Assembly (NCBI GenBank): GCA_029262375.1
Contig: JAJCZM010000044.1
Span: forward strand, 62,001 to 126,000
DNA: 64,000 bases
DNA from: Deltaproteobacteria bacterium
GTDB taxonomy: Bacteria > Desulfobacterota > Binatia > UBA1149 > SPBQ01
Reading direction: 5' to 3'
Each line of letters opens with the position of its first letter. The stretch's first letter is position 1. A program made the position numbers and the translations under genes. Shown here piece after piece: positions 8,795 through 20,147 of this stretch. Below the pieces are notes generated by a model. It saw nothing but the letters and a program-made list of their open reading frames with translations, ran no database searches and was not told the origin of the DNA.

Positions 8795-9223
8795 ATGGCC
8801 AAGTACAAGGTAAAGGTCGACGGCAAGGAATATGACGTAACGGTCACCGACTCGGGCATGGGCGCGAAGGTCTCGGTAGACGGCGCCACGTTCGATATCG
8901 AGCCTGTCGCCGGCGCGGCGCCGCCCGCGATCAGTGCGCCGAGCATCGCCGCGCCCGCGGCGCCGCCTGCATCAGCCGCAGCACCGCGATCTGCGCCGGC
9001 CGTCGGCGGCGGCGGATCGATCGCTGCGCCGATTCCGGGTGTCGTCACCCAGCTACTCGTCAGGGTCGGAGACACCGTCGAGGCGAACCAGATCGTACTG
9101 AAACTCGAAGCGATGAAAATGGAAAACGACATCGCCACGCCGGTCGGCGGCACCGTCACCGAGATCCCCATTAGCGAAGGCGCCGAGGTCCGTGACGGGC
9201 AATTGCTGATGGTGGTTGCGTAA
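8795..9223 (+). CDS. mmdC: Biotin carboxyl carrier subunit of methylmalonyl-CoA decarboxylase
   Basis: A 142-residue carrier protein. An N-terminal segment ([19 protein letters not shown]) is followed by a long Ala/Pro-rich swinging linker (about 45-75). The C-terminal biotinyl domain carries the attachment motif EAMKMEN, with the modified Lys in the middle, and ends in the usual [14 protein letters not shown]. Biotin on this Lys carries the carboxyl group from MmdA to the sodium pump MmdB. It lies nine bases after mmdD, and its stop overlaps the mmdB start (TAATG). Confidence 0.95.
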   Translation: MAKYKVKVDGKEYDVTVTDSGMGAKVSVDGATFDIEPVAGAAPPAISAPSIAAPAAPPASAAAPRSAPAVGGGGSIAAPIPGVVTQLLVRVGDTVEANQIVLKLEAMKMENDIATPVGGTVTEIPISEGAEVRDGQLLMVVA

Positions 9224-10347
9224 TGCTCGAGGCGTTCAGCACATTCCTCTTCCAGACGGGCTTCGTTCTGCTACCGCAGAACCCGCAGAACCTGCTCATG
9301 ATCGCGGTGGGACTCGGCCTCATCTCACTCGCAGTCATCAAAGAGTACGAGCCGCTGCTACTTATCCCGATCGGTTTCGGCATGATCATGGGAAACATTC
9401 CGTTTGGCGGCGCTTCGCCCGACGACCCGGAAGGCGTGATTCATCTTCTGTATTACGGAGTGAAGCACGAGATCTATCCCGCGCTCATCTTCCTCGGCCT
9501 CGGCGCAATGACCGACTTCTCCGCCATGCTCTCGCAACCGCGCCTGATCTTTCTGGGCGCAGCGGCGCAGGTCGGCATCTTCGCCACCTACTGGGGCGCT
9601 CTGGCACTCGGCTTCAGCCCGCAAGAGGCAGGCGCGATCGGCATCATCGGCGGTGCCGACGGCCCGACAACGATCTTCATTACGTCTGCACTGGCGCCCG
9701 AGCTGCTCCCCGCAGTTGCTGTGGCGGCCTACTCGTACATGGCACTCGTTCCCATCATTCAGCCTCCGATCGTGCGCGCGCTGACGACGAGAAAGGAACG
9801 ACTGATCAAGATGAAACCCCCACGCGAGGTGGGCAGGACCGAGAAGATTCTCTTCCCGATCATTGGCTTCATCGTTTGCACCCTCGTGGCACCGAAGGCC
9901 ACGACGCTTCTCGGCATGTTGTTCTTCGGCAACCTCCTGAAGGAATCCGGCGTGACCGAACGCTTGGCCGTGACCGCGCGCACCGCATTCATCGACTCGG
10001 TAACCATCATTCTCGGAATCTGTGTCGGGGCGGGAGCATCGGCCGATCGCTTCTTGCGAGCCGAGTCGCTCAAGATCTTCGCCCTGGGCATGCTCGCATT
10101 CTGCGTGGCCACGGCGACCGGCGTTCTGTTCGCGAAGCTCATGAACCGCTTCTCGAAAGACCCGATCAACCCGATCATCGGGGCAGCAGGCGTGTCGGCC
10201 GTACCCATGGCCGCTCGCGTTGCGCTCACCACGGCGCAGAAAGAAGATCCGACCAACTTCCTGATCATGCACGCGATGGGACCGAACGTGGCCGGCGTGA
10301 TCGGCTCGGCCGTAGCGGCAGGTGTACTGCTGTCGATTCTCGGCTAG
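9223..10347 (+). CDS. mmdB: Sodium-pumping decarboxylase beta subunit
   Basis: Polytopic membrane protein of 374 residues, full length for the OadB/MmdB/GcdB family. It decarboxylates carboxy-biotin and exports sodium ions. It carries [13 protein letters not shown] near the N-terminus, [13 protein letters not shown], the conserved [10 protein letters not shown] with the functional Asp, [11 protein letters not shown], then near the C-terminus [19 protein letters not shown] and [19 protein letters not shown]. Translation starts at ATG 9223, overlapping the mmdC stop by one base. Family membership is clear; the coupling ion (Na+) is taken from characterised relatives. Confidence 0.96.
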   Translation: MLEAFSTFLFQTGFVLLPQNPQNLLMIAVGLGLISLAVIKEYEPLLLIPIGFGMIMGNIPFGGASPDDPEGVIHLLYYGVKHEIYPALIFLGLGAMTDFSAMLSQPRLIFLGAAAQVGIFATYWGALALGFSPQEAGAIGIIGGADGPTTIFITSALAPELLPAVAVAAYSYMALVPIIQPPIVRALTTRKERLIKMKPPREVGRTEKILFPIIGFIVCTLVAPKATTLLGMLFFGNLLKESGVTERLAVTARTAFIDSVTIILGICVGAGASADRFLRAESLKIFALGMLAFCVATATGVLFAKLMNRFSKDPINPIIGAAGVSAVPMAARVALTTAQKEDPTNFLIMHAMGPNVAGVIGSAVAAGVLLSILG

Positions 10348-10376
10348 TACTTCCCTCGAGGGTGAGGCGCACTGAT

Positions 10377-12035
<1,659 letters not shown>

Positions 12036-12098
12036 TAGACGTCAACGACAGTCGCGCAGCGTCAGTCCACGTGCTGACCAGGGCCCGATAGCGCTGCG

Positions 12099-14195
12099 GT
12101 GGCCGACGGCCCGCCACGCAGCCAGGCTGCGCAGACCTTACTGCGCAAACTGAAAAAGGTACGTAGGCGGCTCAGCCGGCCGGAAAAACTCGCCTCGGAG
12201 TTCGACATCCCCGCAGGCGAGCTAGAGGCCGCCATCACAGAGCTCATCGACGAGGGACTGGTCATGCGAGGCCGCCAAGGCCGCATCGGGCTGACCGAGC
12301 GCATGGGGCTCGTCACGGGCACCGTACGCGTCGGACGCCGTGGACGCGGCGTCGTCATTCCCGACCAGCCGGATGTTCCCATCGGACTCGGCAAAGGCTC
12401 CGTTCGGCCGGCCATGCACGGAGACCGCGTCCTGGTCGAAGTAGAGCCCCACAAGCAACGAGGCCTCCAGCGCGGCACGATCAAAGAAATTCTGGAGCGC
12501 GGACAGACACACATCATCGGCATCGTCCACGGAGAATCCGGGGGCGAACGGCTCGTCGTTCCGTCGAATGCGAAGTTCGGCGACCCGGCACGCATCGTCG
12601 AGGGCGACGTAGAGGCGCACGCGGGAACCGTCGTGCGCGCGAAGATCCTCGAATATCCGACCTCGTATCGTTCTGCGGTCGTCAAGATAGAACGCCTACT
12701 CGGCGAGAGCGGAACACTCACGACCGAGATCGAGGCCGTACGCATGTCGCTCGGCATCGAGAGCGAGTTCCTGCCGCAAGTCGAGGCCGACGCCGAGGCA
12801 GCGGCTGCTGTTGCGTCTACGGGTCTTGCAGATTCGAGCCGCATCGACCTACGCCACGAACCGACGATCACGATCGATCCCAGCGATGCACGTGACTTCG
12901 ACGATGCAGTGTCGATCGAACACACCCACAACGGATATCGATTGACGATCTCCATTGCAGACGTCTCTCACTACGTGCGCCCGGGCAGCGCGTTGGATCG
13001 TGAAGCCGCAGACCGCGCATCAAGCGTCTATTTTCCCGGTCGCTGCGTTCCGATGCTGCCCGAAAAGATTTCCGGCGACCTTGCCAGCCTAAGGCCGGGT
13101 GAAGATCGTCTCGCGGTATCCGTCTTCCTAGAAATCGACGCCACCGGCACAATCACCGGCCGCAAGTTTGCTCGCACGATCATCAGCAGCGACCACCGCC
13201 TGACCTACGAACAGGCCGAGGAGTTCCTCGACGCCGCCGACGAAACCGCGCCGGGCTCAATCGTCCGGCTCTTGTGGGACTGTGCGAGCATGTTGCTGTC
13301 GCAACGCATGCGTCGCGGTGCGATAGACTTGGACATCCCGGAAGCTGTGGCCGAACTCGACGAAAACGGCGAACCGACAACGATACGCAGGCGAACTCGA
13401 CTTCGTGCCCACCGGTTAATCGAAGAATGCATGCTCGCGGCGAACGAAGCCGTTGCCGCGCACCTCGAAGAAAACGACATCGCATTCCTCTACCGAATAC
13501 ACGAGCGCCCTAACGACGAAGACATCAGCAGTCTCGCTACCAGGCTGCGCAGCCTGGGCTTGCGCCTGCCCAGCGACGGAATCGAACTCGACCCCAAATC
13601 GCTGCAATCCGTCGTCGCCAAAGCACGCGCAAAACCGTTTCAGCGGCTCGTCCACGTCATGGTATTGCGCGCAATGACCCAGGCACGCTACGACCCGTTC
13701 AAACAGATTCACTTCGGCCTGGCGAGTAGCTGCTACACACACTTCACGTCTCCGATCCGCCGATATCCCGACCTGGTCGTACATCGCGCGCTGTGTAAGC
13801 TCATCGAAGTCGGCACCGAGGCGTTGCCCACCCGCGAGGCACTCGTTTCCGTCGGCCTCCACTGTTCCCAGCGAGAACGTCGTGCGATGGAAGCCGAACG
13901 TGAGACGATGCGCGCGGCGGGCATCCTCGTCATGCAATCGCGCGTTGGCGAAGAGTTCGACGCAATGGTGACGGGGATCGATCGTCACGGTTTCTTCGTT
14001 CAGCTCGACGAACCGTTCGTAGAAGGCTTTGTCGCACTCGCCAAGATGCCTGAGTACTATGAGTACGTAGCTGACCGGCTCGAGCTCTCCAGCCGCAGCA
14101 GCAATGCACGCATACGCATCGGGGATTCGATCCGTGTACGATTGGAGTCCTGCGATCTTGCCGAGCGCAGAATGGAATTGGAGCCGCTTACCTGA
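12099..14195 (+). CDS. rnr: Ribonuclease R (RNB family 3'-5' exoribonuclease)
   Basis: Processive 3'-5' exoribonuclease of 698 residues, shorter than the 813 of E. coli because the basic C-terminal tail is missing. Order: winged helix (about 8-70), two cold-shock OB domains (70-230), RNB catalytic domain with the metal-binding run DPSDARDFDDAVSIEH (near 263) and ISIADVSHYVRPGS, then an S1 domain from about 610 (EFDAMVTGIDRHGFFVQL). Translation begins at GTG 12099; no ATG exists before the winged helix. The RNB/S1 order also fits RNase II, but the winged helix and paired OB domains favour RNase R. It is followed after ten bases by degP. Confidence 0.94.
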   Translation: MADGPPRSQAAQTLLRKLKKVRRRLSRPEKLASEFDIPAGELEAAITELIDEGLVMRGRQGRIGLTERMGLVTGTVRVGRRGRGVVIPDQPDVPIGLGKGSVRPAMHGDRVLVEVEPHKQRGLQRGTIKEILERGQTHIIGIVHGESGGERLVVPSNAKFGDPARIVEGDVEAHAGTVVRAKILEYPTSYRSAVVKIERLLGESGTLTTEIEAVRMSLGIESEFLPQVEADAEAAAAVASTGLADSSRIDLRHEPTITIDPSDARDFDDAVSIEHTHNGYRLTISIADVSHYVRPGSALDREAADRASSVYFPGRCVPMLPEKISGDLASLRPGEDRLAVSVFLEIDATGTITGRKFARTIISSDHRLTYEQAEEFLDAADETAPGSIVRLLWDCASMLLSQRMRRGAIDLDIPEAVAELDENGEPTTIRRRTRLRAHRLIEECMLAANEAVAAHLEENDIAFLYRIHERPNDEDISSLATRLRSLGLRLPSDGIELDPKSLQSVVAKARAKPFQRLVHVMVLRAMTQARYDPFKQIHFGLASSCYTHFTSPIRRYPDLVVHRALCKLIEVGTEALPTREALVSVGLHCSQRERRAMEAERETMRAAGILVMQSRVGEEFDAMVTGIDRHGFFVQLDEPFVEGFVALAKMPEYYEYVADRLELSSRSSNARIRIGDSIRVRLESCDLAERRMELEPLT

Positions 14196-14205
14196 GGATG
14201 AATCG

Positions 14206-15588
14206 ATGAGAGTCGTGGCAGTCGTAGCCGTCGTGGCCATCGCGATATTGCAGCTCTCGGTGCTCGGAGTCGTTGCCACACCGGCCGAAGCCGACACGCA
14301 ATCTTCGGTCCGCCGCACCCCGGTCGTCCAAGCCGTCGAGAAGACGCGCCCTGCTGTGGTGAACATCTACACGGAGCGCATCGTCGAAACGCCGTTCAGT
14401 GGCCGTGCACCGTTCAGCGGCGATCCGTTCTTTGACCGCTTCTTCAACGACTTCCTGCGCGGACCGGGCGTTCAGAAACCGACGCGTCAGCGCCGATCGC
14501 TCGGCTCCGGTGTTCTCGTCGATCCGTCGGGCATCGTCGTCACGAACGAGCATGTGATAGTTCATGCCTCGACGATCCGCGTCTTGATGGCCGACGAGCG
14601 TGAATACCCCGCCACGCTCGTCGGCGCCGACTCCGACTCGGATCTTGCGGTACTACGCATCGAGACCGACGCCCCCCTCCCCTACATCCCATTGCCGACC
14701 GAAGACGACATATTGATCGGCGAATCCGTGATCGCGATCGGAAACCCCTTCGGGCTGTCGCATACCGTCACAGTGGGGGTAGTCAGCGCAATCGGTAGAA
14801 CGATTCAGGCCGCCGATCTCACCTATCGCGACTTCATCCAGACTGACGCGTCGATCAATCCCGGCAACTCCGGAGGCCCGCTTGTCAATGTCGAGGGGAG
14901 ACTCGTCGGCATCAACACAGCGATCCATGCGCAGGGCGAAGGGATCGGATTTGCGATTCCGGTGCACCGAGTGCGCAACATCGTCGATCAGATCGTCCAT
15001 CACGGCCACGTCCAGCCACCATGGATCGGAGTACAGGTTCAAGACCTCACCCCGGAAATCGCGTTCCACTTCGGGACCAGCCCCGGCAGCGGCGTACTCA
15101 TCAACGGTGTCGATTCCGACAGTCCCGCCGAGAAAGAAGGGCTGAAACGGGGCCAGCTGATCGTACGTGCCGAACGACAACCGGTCAGCAATTCGGCGAC
15201 GTTCGCGCATGCGATCAAGGGGATGACCTCGGGGGATACGCTCGAGTTGGTCGTGCTCGACCGCGGGAAAATGCGCGACGTCACTCTCGAATTGAGTAGT
15301 ATCCCGCGATCTCTGTTGGAAGCGTTCGCGTGGCGCGGTCTCGGCCTCGGCGTCGCCGATCATGACGGCGGTGAAGTCGTAGTCGTTACCAAGGTCCGTC
15401 GCGACGGCCCGGCGGCAAAGATCGGGATTCAACCCGGCGACGCCATCGCCGCGATGGGCGGCCGCGAGGTGAACGATGTCGCCGCCTTCGAACGCGCATC
15501 GGCCGCGCTACGCAACAGCAACAATGTACTCGTCTCCGTCATTCGGGGGCGTCGCCTCTATCGGGTAACGCTTCCCGTTGCTCGGTGA
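14206..15588 (+). CDS. degP: DegP/HtrA-type periplasmic serine protease with two PDZ domains
   Basis: Exported trypsin-like protease of 460 residues for periplasmic protein quality control. A signal peptide (MRVVAVVAVVAIAILQLSVL, cleaved after about TPAEA) is followed by the protease domain with the triad His in TNEHVIVH, Asp in SDSDLAVLRI and Ser in NPGNSGGPL. The N-terminal loop has the Phe-rich FFDRFFNDFL typical of HtrA. Two PDZ domains follow (about 265-350 and 370-455). ATG 14206 is chosen because the signal peptide begins there and GAGG lies eight bases upstream. It follows rnr closely and precedes hsp20, giving a small stress-related group. DegP, DegQ and DegS types cannot be told apart here, though two PDZ domains exclude DegS. 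Confidence 0.93.
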   Translation: MRVVAVVAVVAIAILQLSVLGVVATPAEADTQSSVRRTPVVQAVEKTRPAVVNIYTERIVETPFSGRAPFSGDPFFDRFFNDFLRGPGVQKPTRQRRSLGSGVLVDPSGIVVTNEHVIVHASTIRVLMADEREYPATLVGADSDSDLAVLRIETDAPLPYIPLPTEDDILIGESVIAIGNPFGLSHTVTVGVVSAIGRTIQAADLTYRDFIQTDASINPGNSGGPLVNVEGRLVGINTAIHAQGEGIGFAIPVHRVRNIVDQIVHHGHVQPPWIGVQVQDLTPEIAFHFGTSPGSGVLINGVDSDSPAEKEGLKRGQLIVRAERQPVSNSATFAHAIKGMTSGDTLELVVLDRGKMRDVTLELSSIPRSLLEAFAWRGLGLGVADHDGGEVVVVTKVRRDGPAAKIGIQPGDAIAAMGGREVNDVAAFERASAALRNSNNVLVSVIRGRRLYRVTLPVAR

Positions 15589-15589
15589 C

Positions 15590-15616
15590 TTGACAGCTTA
15601 AGTCCGGGTCTTACCT
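15590..15616 (+). promoter_or_regulatory. Possible promoter of hsp20
   Basis: TTGACA (15590-15595) is followed after 15 bases by TTACCT (15611-15616), about 55 bases before the hsp20 start. The -35 box is perfect but the -10 is weak and the spacer short. A heat-shock sigma promoter is also possible, since CTTGAA occurs at 15615-15620, but no CCCCAT-like partner is clear. Confidence 0.35.
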
Positions 15617-15670
15617 TGAAGTCACACGGCGAGCGAACTCGCCACAGCAACGACATTGGAGGTACACGCA

Positions 15671-16081
15671 ATGATGCTGACTACTTGGGATCCGTTCAAG
15701 AACCTTCAGAATTTCGAACGCGCAGCGGGTACACGTTCGCCGACGAAAGACTGGAATCCGGCGACGAATATTTCGAAAGATGAAGGAGCCTACGTGCTTC
15801 GATTCGACGTACCGGGCATTTCGAAAGAAGACATCGCGATCGATATCGAGCGAGGCGTACTCGTCGTCAGCGGCGAGAGAAAGTCGACGAAAACCGAGTC
15901 GGACGACGAGCAGTTCTACCGAGTGGAGACGTACGTAGGCAAGTTCAGCCGGTCGTTCCGCCTACCGGAAGACGCCGACGTAAGCTCGGTGACAGCCACG
16001 CAAAAGGACGGCGTACTGACGGTACGCATCCCACAGGCTGAGTCTGCTCAGGCACGCAAGGTCGAGATCGCGGCCGCGTAG
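15671..16081 (+). CDS. Small heat shock protein (Hsp20/alpha-crystallin family)
   Basis: ATP-independent holding chaperone of 136 residues. After a short N-terminal arm (MMLTTWDPFKNL) comes the alpha-crystallin domain (about 35-125) with YVLRFDVPGISKEDIAIDIE, LVVSGERKS, the dimer-strand region around FYRVETYVGKFSRSFRLPED and the closing DGVLTVRIP motif. ATG 15671 is preferred: GGAGGT ends eight bases before it, while the in-frame TTG at 15656 lies before that site. It follows degP on the same strand with a possible promoter of its own between them, which fits stress induction. Confidence 0.94.
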   Translation: MMLTTWDPFKNLQNFERAAGTRSPTKDWNPATNISKDEGAYVLRFDVPGISKEDIAIDIERGVLVVSGERKSTKTESDDEQFYRVETYVGKFSRSFRLPEDADVSSVTATQKDGVLTVRIPQAESAQARKVEIAAA

Positions 16082-16104
16082 AGCAGGCGCGAGAAACGAA
16101 GACA

Positions 16105-16140
16105 GAGGTCGGGGGCGCGCACGGGTGCGCACCCGACCTC
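16105..16140. terminator. GC-rich hairpin without U-tract between hsp20 and the HAD gene
   Basis: GAGGTCGGG (16105-16113) pairs perfectly with CCCGACCTC (16132-16140) around a GC-rich loop. It lies 24 bases after the hsp20 stop and 36 before the stop of the converging gene. No run of U follows on either strand, so termination here is inferred from position only. Confidence 0.5.
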
Positions 16141-16175
16141 GCTACGTCCTGCCTGAGTCCACCCTCCAGTATCCT

Positions 16176-16871
16176 CTAGGAAAACAGTCGACTGCAACGC
16201 GGGCGATCCAGCTCGCAGAGACTACCGACGACGAGGTCAGCGTCGTCGAAGGCGTCCGCTGAATGACTGTTCGTTACTGCGATCGCCTTCATTCCGGCCT
16301 GCAACGCGGCATTCACACCACCGATCGAATCCTCGATGACGATACATTCCTCCGGGACCAAACCGTCGGCGTGTCCCCGGGCCAGTCGCGCGCACGCTTC
16401 GAGAAACGTTTCAGGATGCGGCTTGCCGCGCACGACGTCATCAGCCGCGACGATCTCAGCAAAATATGCGTCCAACGCGGCGATTCGCAAAATGAGTCGA
16501 ACCTCGGCACCGAGCGCACCGGAGCCGATCGCAAGCGGGATGGGTGGGTCCGCTCGCCGCTCGTCGCGAAGATCGGCTAGCAGCTCACGTACTCCCGGGA
16601 AGATCTCGACACGTTCCCCAACGAGGTCGCGAAAGATGCGTGCCTTCCGGTCCATGAGATCACCGACGGTCGATTCCGGCGAGTCGACACCGTGGTCTCC
16701 GAGGATCGCCTCAAACCCTTGGCGATCGTCCAGTCCGAGATAGCGCTCGAGGTAGTCTTGATCGGTGATCGATATATCGTGCGCGCTCAGCGCAAGGCGA
16801 AAACCCTGGAGGTGAAGACGTTCGGTATCTGCGATGACGCCGTCGAAGTCGAAGATAATAGCTCGCAGCAT
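16176..16871 (-). CDS. HAD-superfamily phosphatase (beta-phosphoglucomutase/Gph-like)
   Basis: Cytoplasmic hydrolase of 231 residues. The nucleophile motif is IIFDFDGVIADTE near the N-terminus, with Asp in FDFDG. The helical cap follows (about 15-90), then motif II (LAIGSGALG, whose catalytic position is the Ser), motif III Lys in RGKPHPETF and motif IV IVIEDSIGGVNAA. This set marks subfamily I HAD enzymes such as beta-phosphoglucomutase and phosphoglycolate phosphatase. The cap sequence does not let me choose the substrate. It ends the leftward run that begins with the lipoate-ligase-like gene and lies three bases after the HIT gene's stop, so they are probably co-transcribed. Confidence 0.88.
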   Translation of the reverse strand: MLRAIIFDFDGVIADTERLHLQGFRLALSAHDISITDQDYLERYLGLDDRQGFEAILGDHGVDSPESTVGDLMDRKARIFRDLVGERVEIFPGVRELLADLRDERRADPPIPLAIGSGALGAEVRLILRIAALDAYFAEIVAADDVVRGKPHPETFLEACARLARGHADGLVPEECIVIEDSIGGVNAALQAGMKAIAVTNSHSADAFDDADLVVGSLCELDRPRCSRLFS

Positions 16872-16874
16872 GCC

Positions 16875-17219
16875 TCAGCCGGGAGGCCACGACATGGGTC
16901 GTCCGGCGAGTAGATGAAAATGAATGTGGAACACGGTCTGACCGCCGTCTCGCTTGCAGTTCGCCACGACGCGATAGCCGTCTTCGTCGAAGCCCTCGTC
17001 GCGCGCGATGTCTCGCGCCGTGAGATACACCTTCCCGATCAACTCTGCGTGCGCGGCCTCTAGATCGGCGATGGTCTCGATGTGTTTGTGCGGAATGATC
17101 AGCAAGTGAACGGGTGCCGTAGGATTGATGTCCTTGATCGCGAATAGCTCGCCATCATCGTGGACTTTTTCTGCGGGCACGTCACCAGCCGAGATCTTAC
17201 AAAATAAACAGTCCGACAT
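16875..17219 (-). CDS. HIT family (histidine triad) protein, HINT type
   Basis: Nucleotide hydrolase or transferase of 114 residues. It starts MSDCLFCKISAGDVPAEKV, typical of HINT, has the substrate strand HLLIIPHKHIETI, and near the C-terminus the catalytic triad HIHFHLL, a perfect His-phi-His-phi-His-phi-phi motif. HINT proteins cleave purine nucleoside phosphoramidates. The frame is open for 19 more codons upstream, but ATG 17219 matches the conserved family start. It sits between the lipoate-ligase-like gene and the HAD gene on the same strand. Confidence 0.95.
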   Translation of the reverse strand: MSDCLFCKISAGDVPAEKVHDDGELFAIKDINPTAPVHLLIIPHKHIETIADLEAAHAELIGKVYLTARDIARDEGFDEDGYRVVANCKRDGGQTVFHIHFHLLAGRPMSWPPG

Positions 17220-17280
17220 GGTCGTGGGATGCCACGACGACAGCGCCCGTGCAATCCGGGATGACAGGAGTCTCACCGAC

Positions 17281-18324
17281 TTACAGTAGACGGCAGATTA
17301 GTTCATCGGGACTATCCAGCGCCAGTAGGAAGTGCGATTCCTGAGCGAGCACCGACGTCACGCATCGACGAATCGCTGCCGCGCGAGCCACCTGTCCTTC
17401 ACAGGCATCAGCCAGCGCCGCCACGGTGGTAGCCGGGGCCATGATATCCCCGGCGAGTTCGACATCGACGAGTCGATCGTCCTCGATCCGCGCCGACGCT
17501 TCAGCGACACCGAGCATCGTGAGCGCCGCCGCCGTTCGCATGCCCGGCTTCGCCTCGCGACGCTCGCCGAGAAACTCGCTGAAGGCCGCCTCGCCCGGTG
17601 CGGTGAACGTAGACCACCATGGCGGACTCTCCGACCAGACGCGCGACTCGCAACGCCAATCCGACGTCGCCGCGTCTGCGAACGCGCCCAGCCAATCCTC
17701 GATCCCGCGCTCGGGGCAGCCAAGATCGGCCAAGGATGCAGCATCTGCGAAGCATTGCTTGTCGATCGCGGCCACGCCGTCGCGATCGAGTTCGTCGATG
17801 AGTGGGCCGAACGTCGCCAACGATTCGCGGTTACCGATACAAATATCGACGAGCGCGACTCCATCGGGGAACACAGTGAACGAGCAAGCTCCGATCGGTT
17901 TCTTATCGACGGTGATCAGGTCACGTCCTGGATAGAAGGCGTCTATTCCAGCCAGCCCGGCCCGGCCGCCTGCGCGCAGAACCGACAGCAGCGGGCGTAG
18001 CGCGCGATTGAGAACCTGCTCCGGACGCATGACCGGAAGGCGCGGATCGAGCCAACCGCTCGACGGCACCGTTACCGTCAGTTCCAGCAAGCCCGGCCCG
18101 GTCGGCGTCGATCGCCCACCGGTCAAGCGCCGCGTCAGCCGCGAATCGGCCTCGCTGCGTCGGCGATGAAACCGGCCCAAGGCTACCCCGGGCTCCAAGG
18201 CCGAATGCAGGCGTAAGCAAGCGGTCTGATCCTGCCGCGCGGTGTATCCGACCATCGCCTGATCCCACGCGAACCGCCGCAAGGGATCGGCAGGGCCCGA
18301 AGCCCACAGTTCCAGCGTCCGCAT
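17281..18324 (-). CDS. Lipoate-protein ligase A-like protein (BPL/LPL fold)
   Basis: Probable lipoyl, octanoyl or related acyl transferase of 347 residues. It has the LplA features in degenerate form: VALGRFHR (compare the usual LGRxQ), RRLTGGRSTPTGPGLLELTV (compare RRxxGGGAVxHxxG) and VDKKPIGACSF with the conserved substrate-activating Lys in the second motif. The His of the RRxxGGG motif is absent, and the C-terminal third (about 220-347), which resembles the accessory domain, is poorly conserved. No lipoate-dependent dehydrogenase genes lie nearby. It may be a true LplA or a diverged paralogue; the fold is more certain than the substrate. Confidence 0.75.
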   Translation of the reverse strand: MRTLELWASGPADPLRRFAWDQAMVGYTARQDQTACLRLHSALEPGVALGRFHRRRSEADSRLTRRLTGGRSTPTGPGLLELTVTVPSSGWLDPRLPVMRPEQVLNRALRPLLSVLRAGGRAGLAGIDAFYPGRDLITVDKKPIGACSFTVFPDGVALVDICIGNRESLATFGPLIDELDRDGVAAIDKQCFADAASLADLGCPERGIEDWLGAFADAATSDWRCESRVWSESPPWWSTFTAPGEAAFSEFLGERREAKPGMRTAAALTMLGVAEASARIEDDRLVDVELAGDIMAPATTVAALADACEGQVARAAAIRRCVTSVLAQESHFLLALDSPDELICRLL

Positions 18325-18418
18325 GCCGCCAGCCTAGCAGAAGGCCGGGGAAATCACGGATGCCGGAGACGGACGACGTAGCGCGCGCGTGGGCATTCGC
18401 GGTATGATAATCGGAGAC

Positions 18419-20143
18419 ATGCGTATCATTCCTCGCAAGCCTCTCAAGTGGTTCTTCCTGCTGACCTCGCTCGTCATGCTGGCGATCACCGTGAGCACAC
18501 TGTTCTCCACGCCGACGATCGAGCCCGGGACATATCTGACGGTCGACGTATCCGGCGAATACCACATCGCGCCGCCGGGCAACGTGCTGGATCAGTTGGT
18601 CGAAGACCGCCGCATCCTCGCCAACCTGATTGGCGCACTCGATCGAGCTCAAACCGACGATCGCATCGAAGGCGCGATCGTCAACATCCGTGGGCTGGAT
18701 ATGGGATGGGGCCGGCTGCGCGAAATTCGCGATGCGATCGTAAGACTACGATCGAGCGGCAAGCGCGTGATCGCCTATCTAGATTCGTCGATGATGCGCG
18801 GCAACAAAGAGTACTATCTCGCAAGTGCCGCCGACGACATCTTCGTGCCGCCCGCAGGCGCGCCGATGCTCAGCGGCCTTTCATCGCGATACATGTTCCT
18901 CGGTGGCGTGTGGAGCCACCTTAACCTGGAGATGCAGGTTGAGCAGATCCGAGAGTACAAGGGATTCGGCGACCAGGTGGGCGGTCTGGGAATGACCGAT
19001 GCACTGCGCGAGCAGGCAAACTCACTTCTCGACGATCTGAACGACGAGTTTCTTGAGACCATCGCCGCGGCCAGAGGCTTGACTCGCGCCGAGGTCGAGA
19101 AGATCGTCGATTCTTGCCCGGCGACCGCAGCAGAGTTCGTCGAAACCGGACTGGCCGATGACCAACTGTTCTTCGATCAGGTGTTGGTCGATCTCGGTGA
19201 CGGTGAGCGCGTCGAGACGGTTGGGCTCGCCGACTATAATCGTCAAGGAGTCTCGAACCTTTTCGGAGACGAACAACCGAAGATCGCCGTCATCTACGCC
19301 GACGGTGCGATCGTCGCTGGCAAGGGCGGTCGCCGTGGTCTCGCAGGCCCATCGATAGGGTCCGCGGGGCTGACGAAAGCGTTCCGGGAGGCGGCCGAGG
19401 ACCCCGAGATCGAAGCAATCGTCTTCCGTCTCAACAGCCCCGGTGGTTCGCCGCTGGGATCGGACCACGTGTGGCGCGCCATCCGCGTCGCATCGGAGAA
19501 GAAACCCGTCGTCGCGTCGTTCGCTGACGTCGCTGCATCGGGTGGCTACTACATGGCTGCCGGTGCCGACCTGATCGTCGCCGAGCCCACCACCATAACC
19601 GGATCCATCGGCGTAGTGCTCGTTCGACCGAACATCGAGAAGCTGTTGAGCCGGTACGACATAGCGACCGAGTCCATCGGACGTGGTCGCTATTCAAGCA
19701 TTGCCGATACTTCCAAGCCGATGACGGACGAAGAGCTCTCGCTGGTTCGCGAGCAGATGGAGTCCACCTACCGACTCTTCCTCGATCGTGTTTCGGTCGG
19801 CAGACAGATGACCGTCGAAGAAGTCGACGGTCTGGGCGGAGGGCGCGTTTGGACCGGCCGCCAGGCGCTCGACAGAGGTCTCATCGACGAGCTAGGCGGC
19901 CTCGACACCGCCATTCGTCTCGCCGCAACGGAAGCCGGAATCGCCCAGCCGGACAACGTATCGAAAGTCTACCTTCCCGAACGTCGCCCTATTCTTCGTG
20001 AGTTGCTCAGCCCGTTCAGCGGTTCCGGCGCAGCCGAATACATGCCTGCCGGCCTGAACGATTTCGTCGAAGCCGTGAGCGCGTACGTACCGCTCGAAGC
20101 CGGTATCTACGCACTGTCTTCAACGATATTTCACGTCCACTAG
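18419..20143 (+). CDS. sppA: Signal peptide peptidase SppA, long (67K) type
   Basis: Membrane-bound Ser/Lys peptidase that degrades leftover signal peptides in the inner membrane. About 574 residues, two tandem ClpP-fold domains as in the E. coli enzyme. An N-terminal anchor (about 8-28, WFFLLTSLVMLAITVS) is followed by the first domain with the general-base Lys in REYKGFGDQ. The second domain carries the nucleophile Ser in DVAASGGYYMAAGAD, followed by TGSIGVV. The start is uncertain: in-frame GTG 18389, ATG 18404 and ATG 18419 are possible; 18419 places a basic n-region directly before the anchor. It converges with htpX, four bases apart. Confidence 0.92.
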   Translation: MRIIPRKPLKWFFLLTSLVMLAITVSTLFSTPTIEPGTYLTVDVSGEYHIAPPGNVLDQLVEDRRILANLIGALDRAQTDDRIEGAIVNIRGLDMGWGRLREIRDAIVRLRSSGKRVIAYLDSSMMRGNKEYYLASAADDIFVPPAGAPMLSGLSSRYMFLGGVWSHLNLEMQVEQIREYKGFGDQVGGLGMTDALREQANSLLDDLNDEFLETIAAARGLTRAEVEKIVDSCPATAAEFVETGLADDQLFFDQVLVDLGDGERVETVGLADYNRQGVSNLFGDEQPKIAVIYADGAIVAGKGGRRGLAGPSIGSAGLTKAFREAAEDPEIEAIVFRLNSPGGSPLGSDHVWRAIRVASEKKPVVASFADVAASGGYYMAAGADLIVAEPTTITGSIGVVLVRPNIEKLLSRYDIATESIGRGRYSSIADTSKPMTDEELSLVREQMESTYRLFLDRVSVGRQMTVEEVDGLGGGRVWTGRQALDRGLIDELGGLDTAIRLAATEAGIAQPDNVSKVYLPERRPILRELLSPFSGSGAAEYMPAGLNDFVEAVSAYVPLEAGIYALSSTIFHVH

Positions 20144-20147
20144 GCGC

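Noticed and set aside
9216..10376. Long upstream extension of the mutase frame
   Set aside because: It runs in another frame through mmdB, with an Arg/His-rich translation. Mutase homology begins after ATG 10377.
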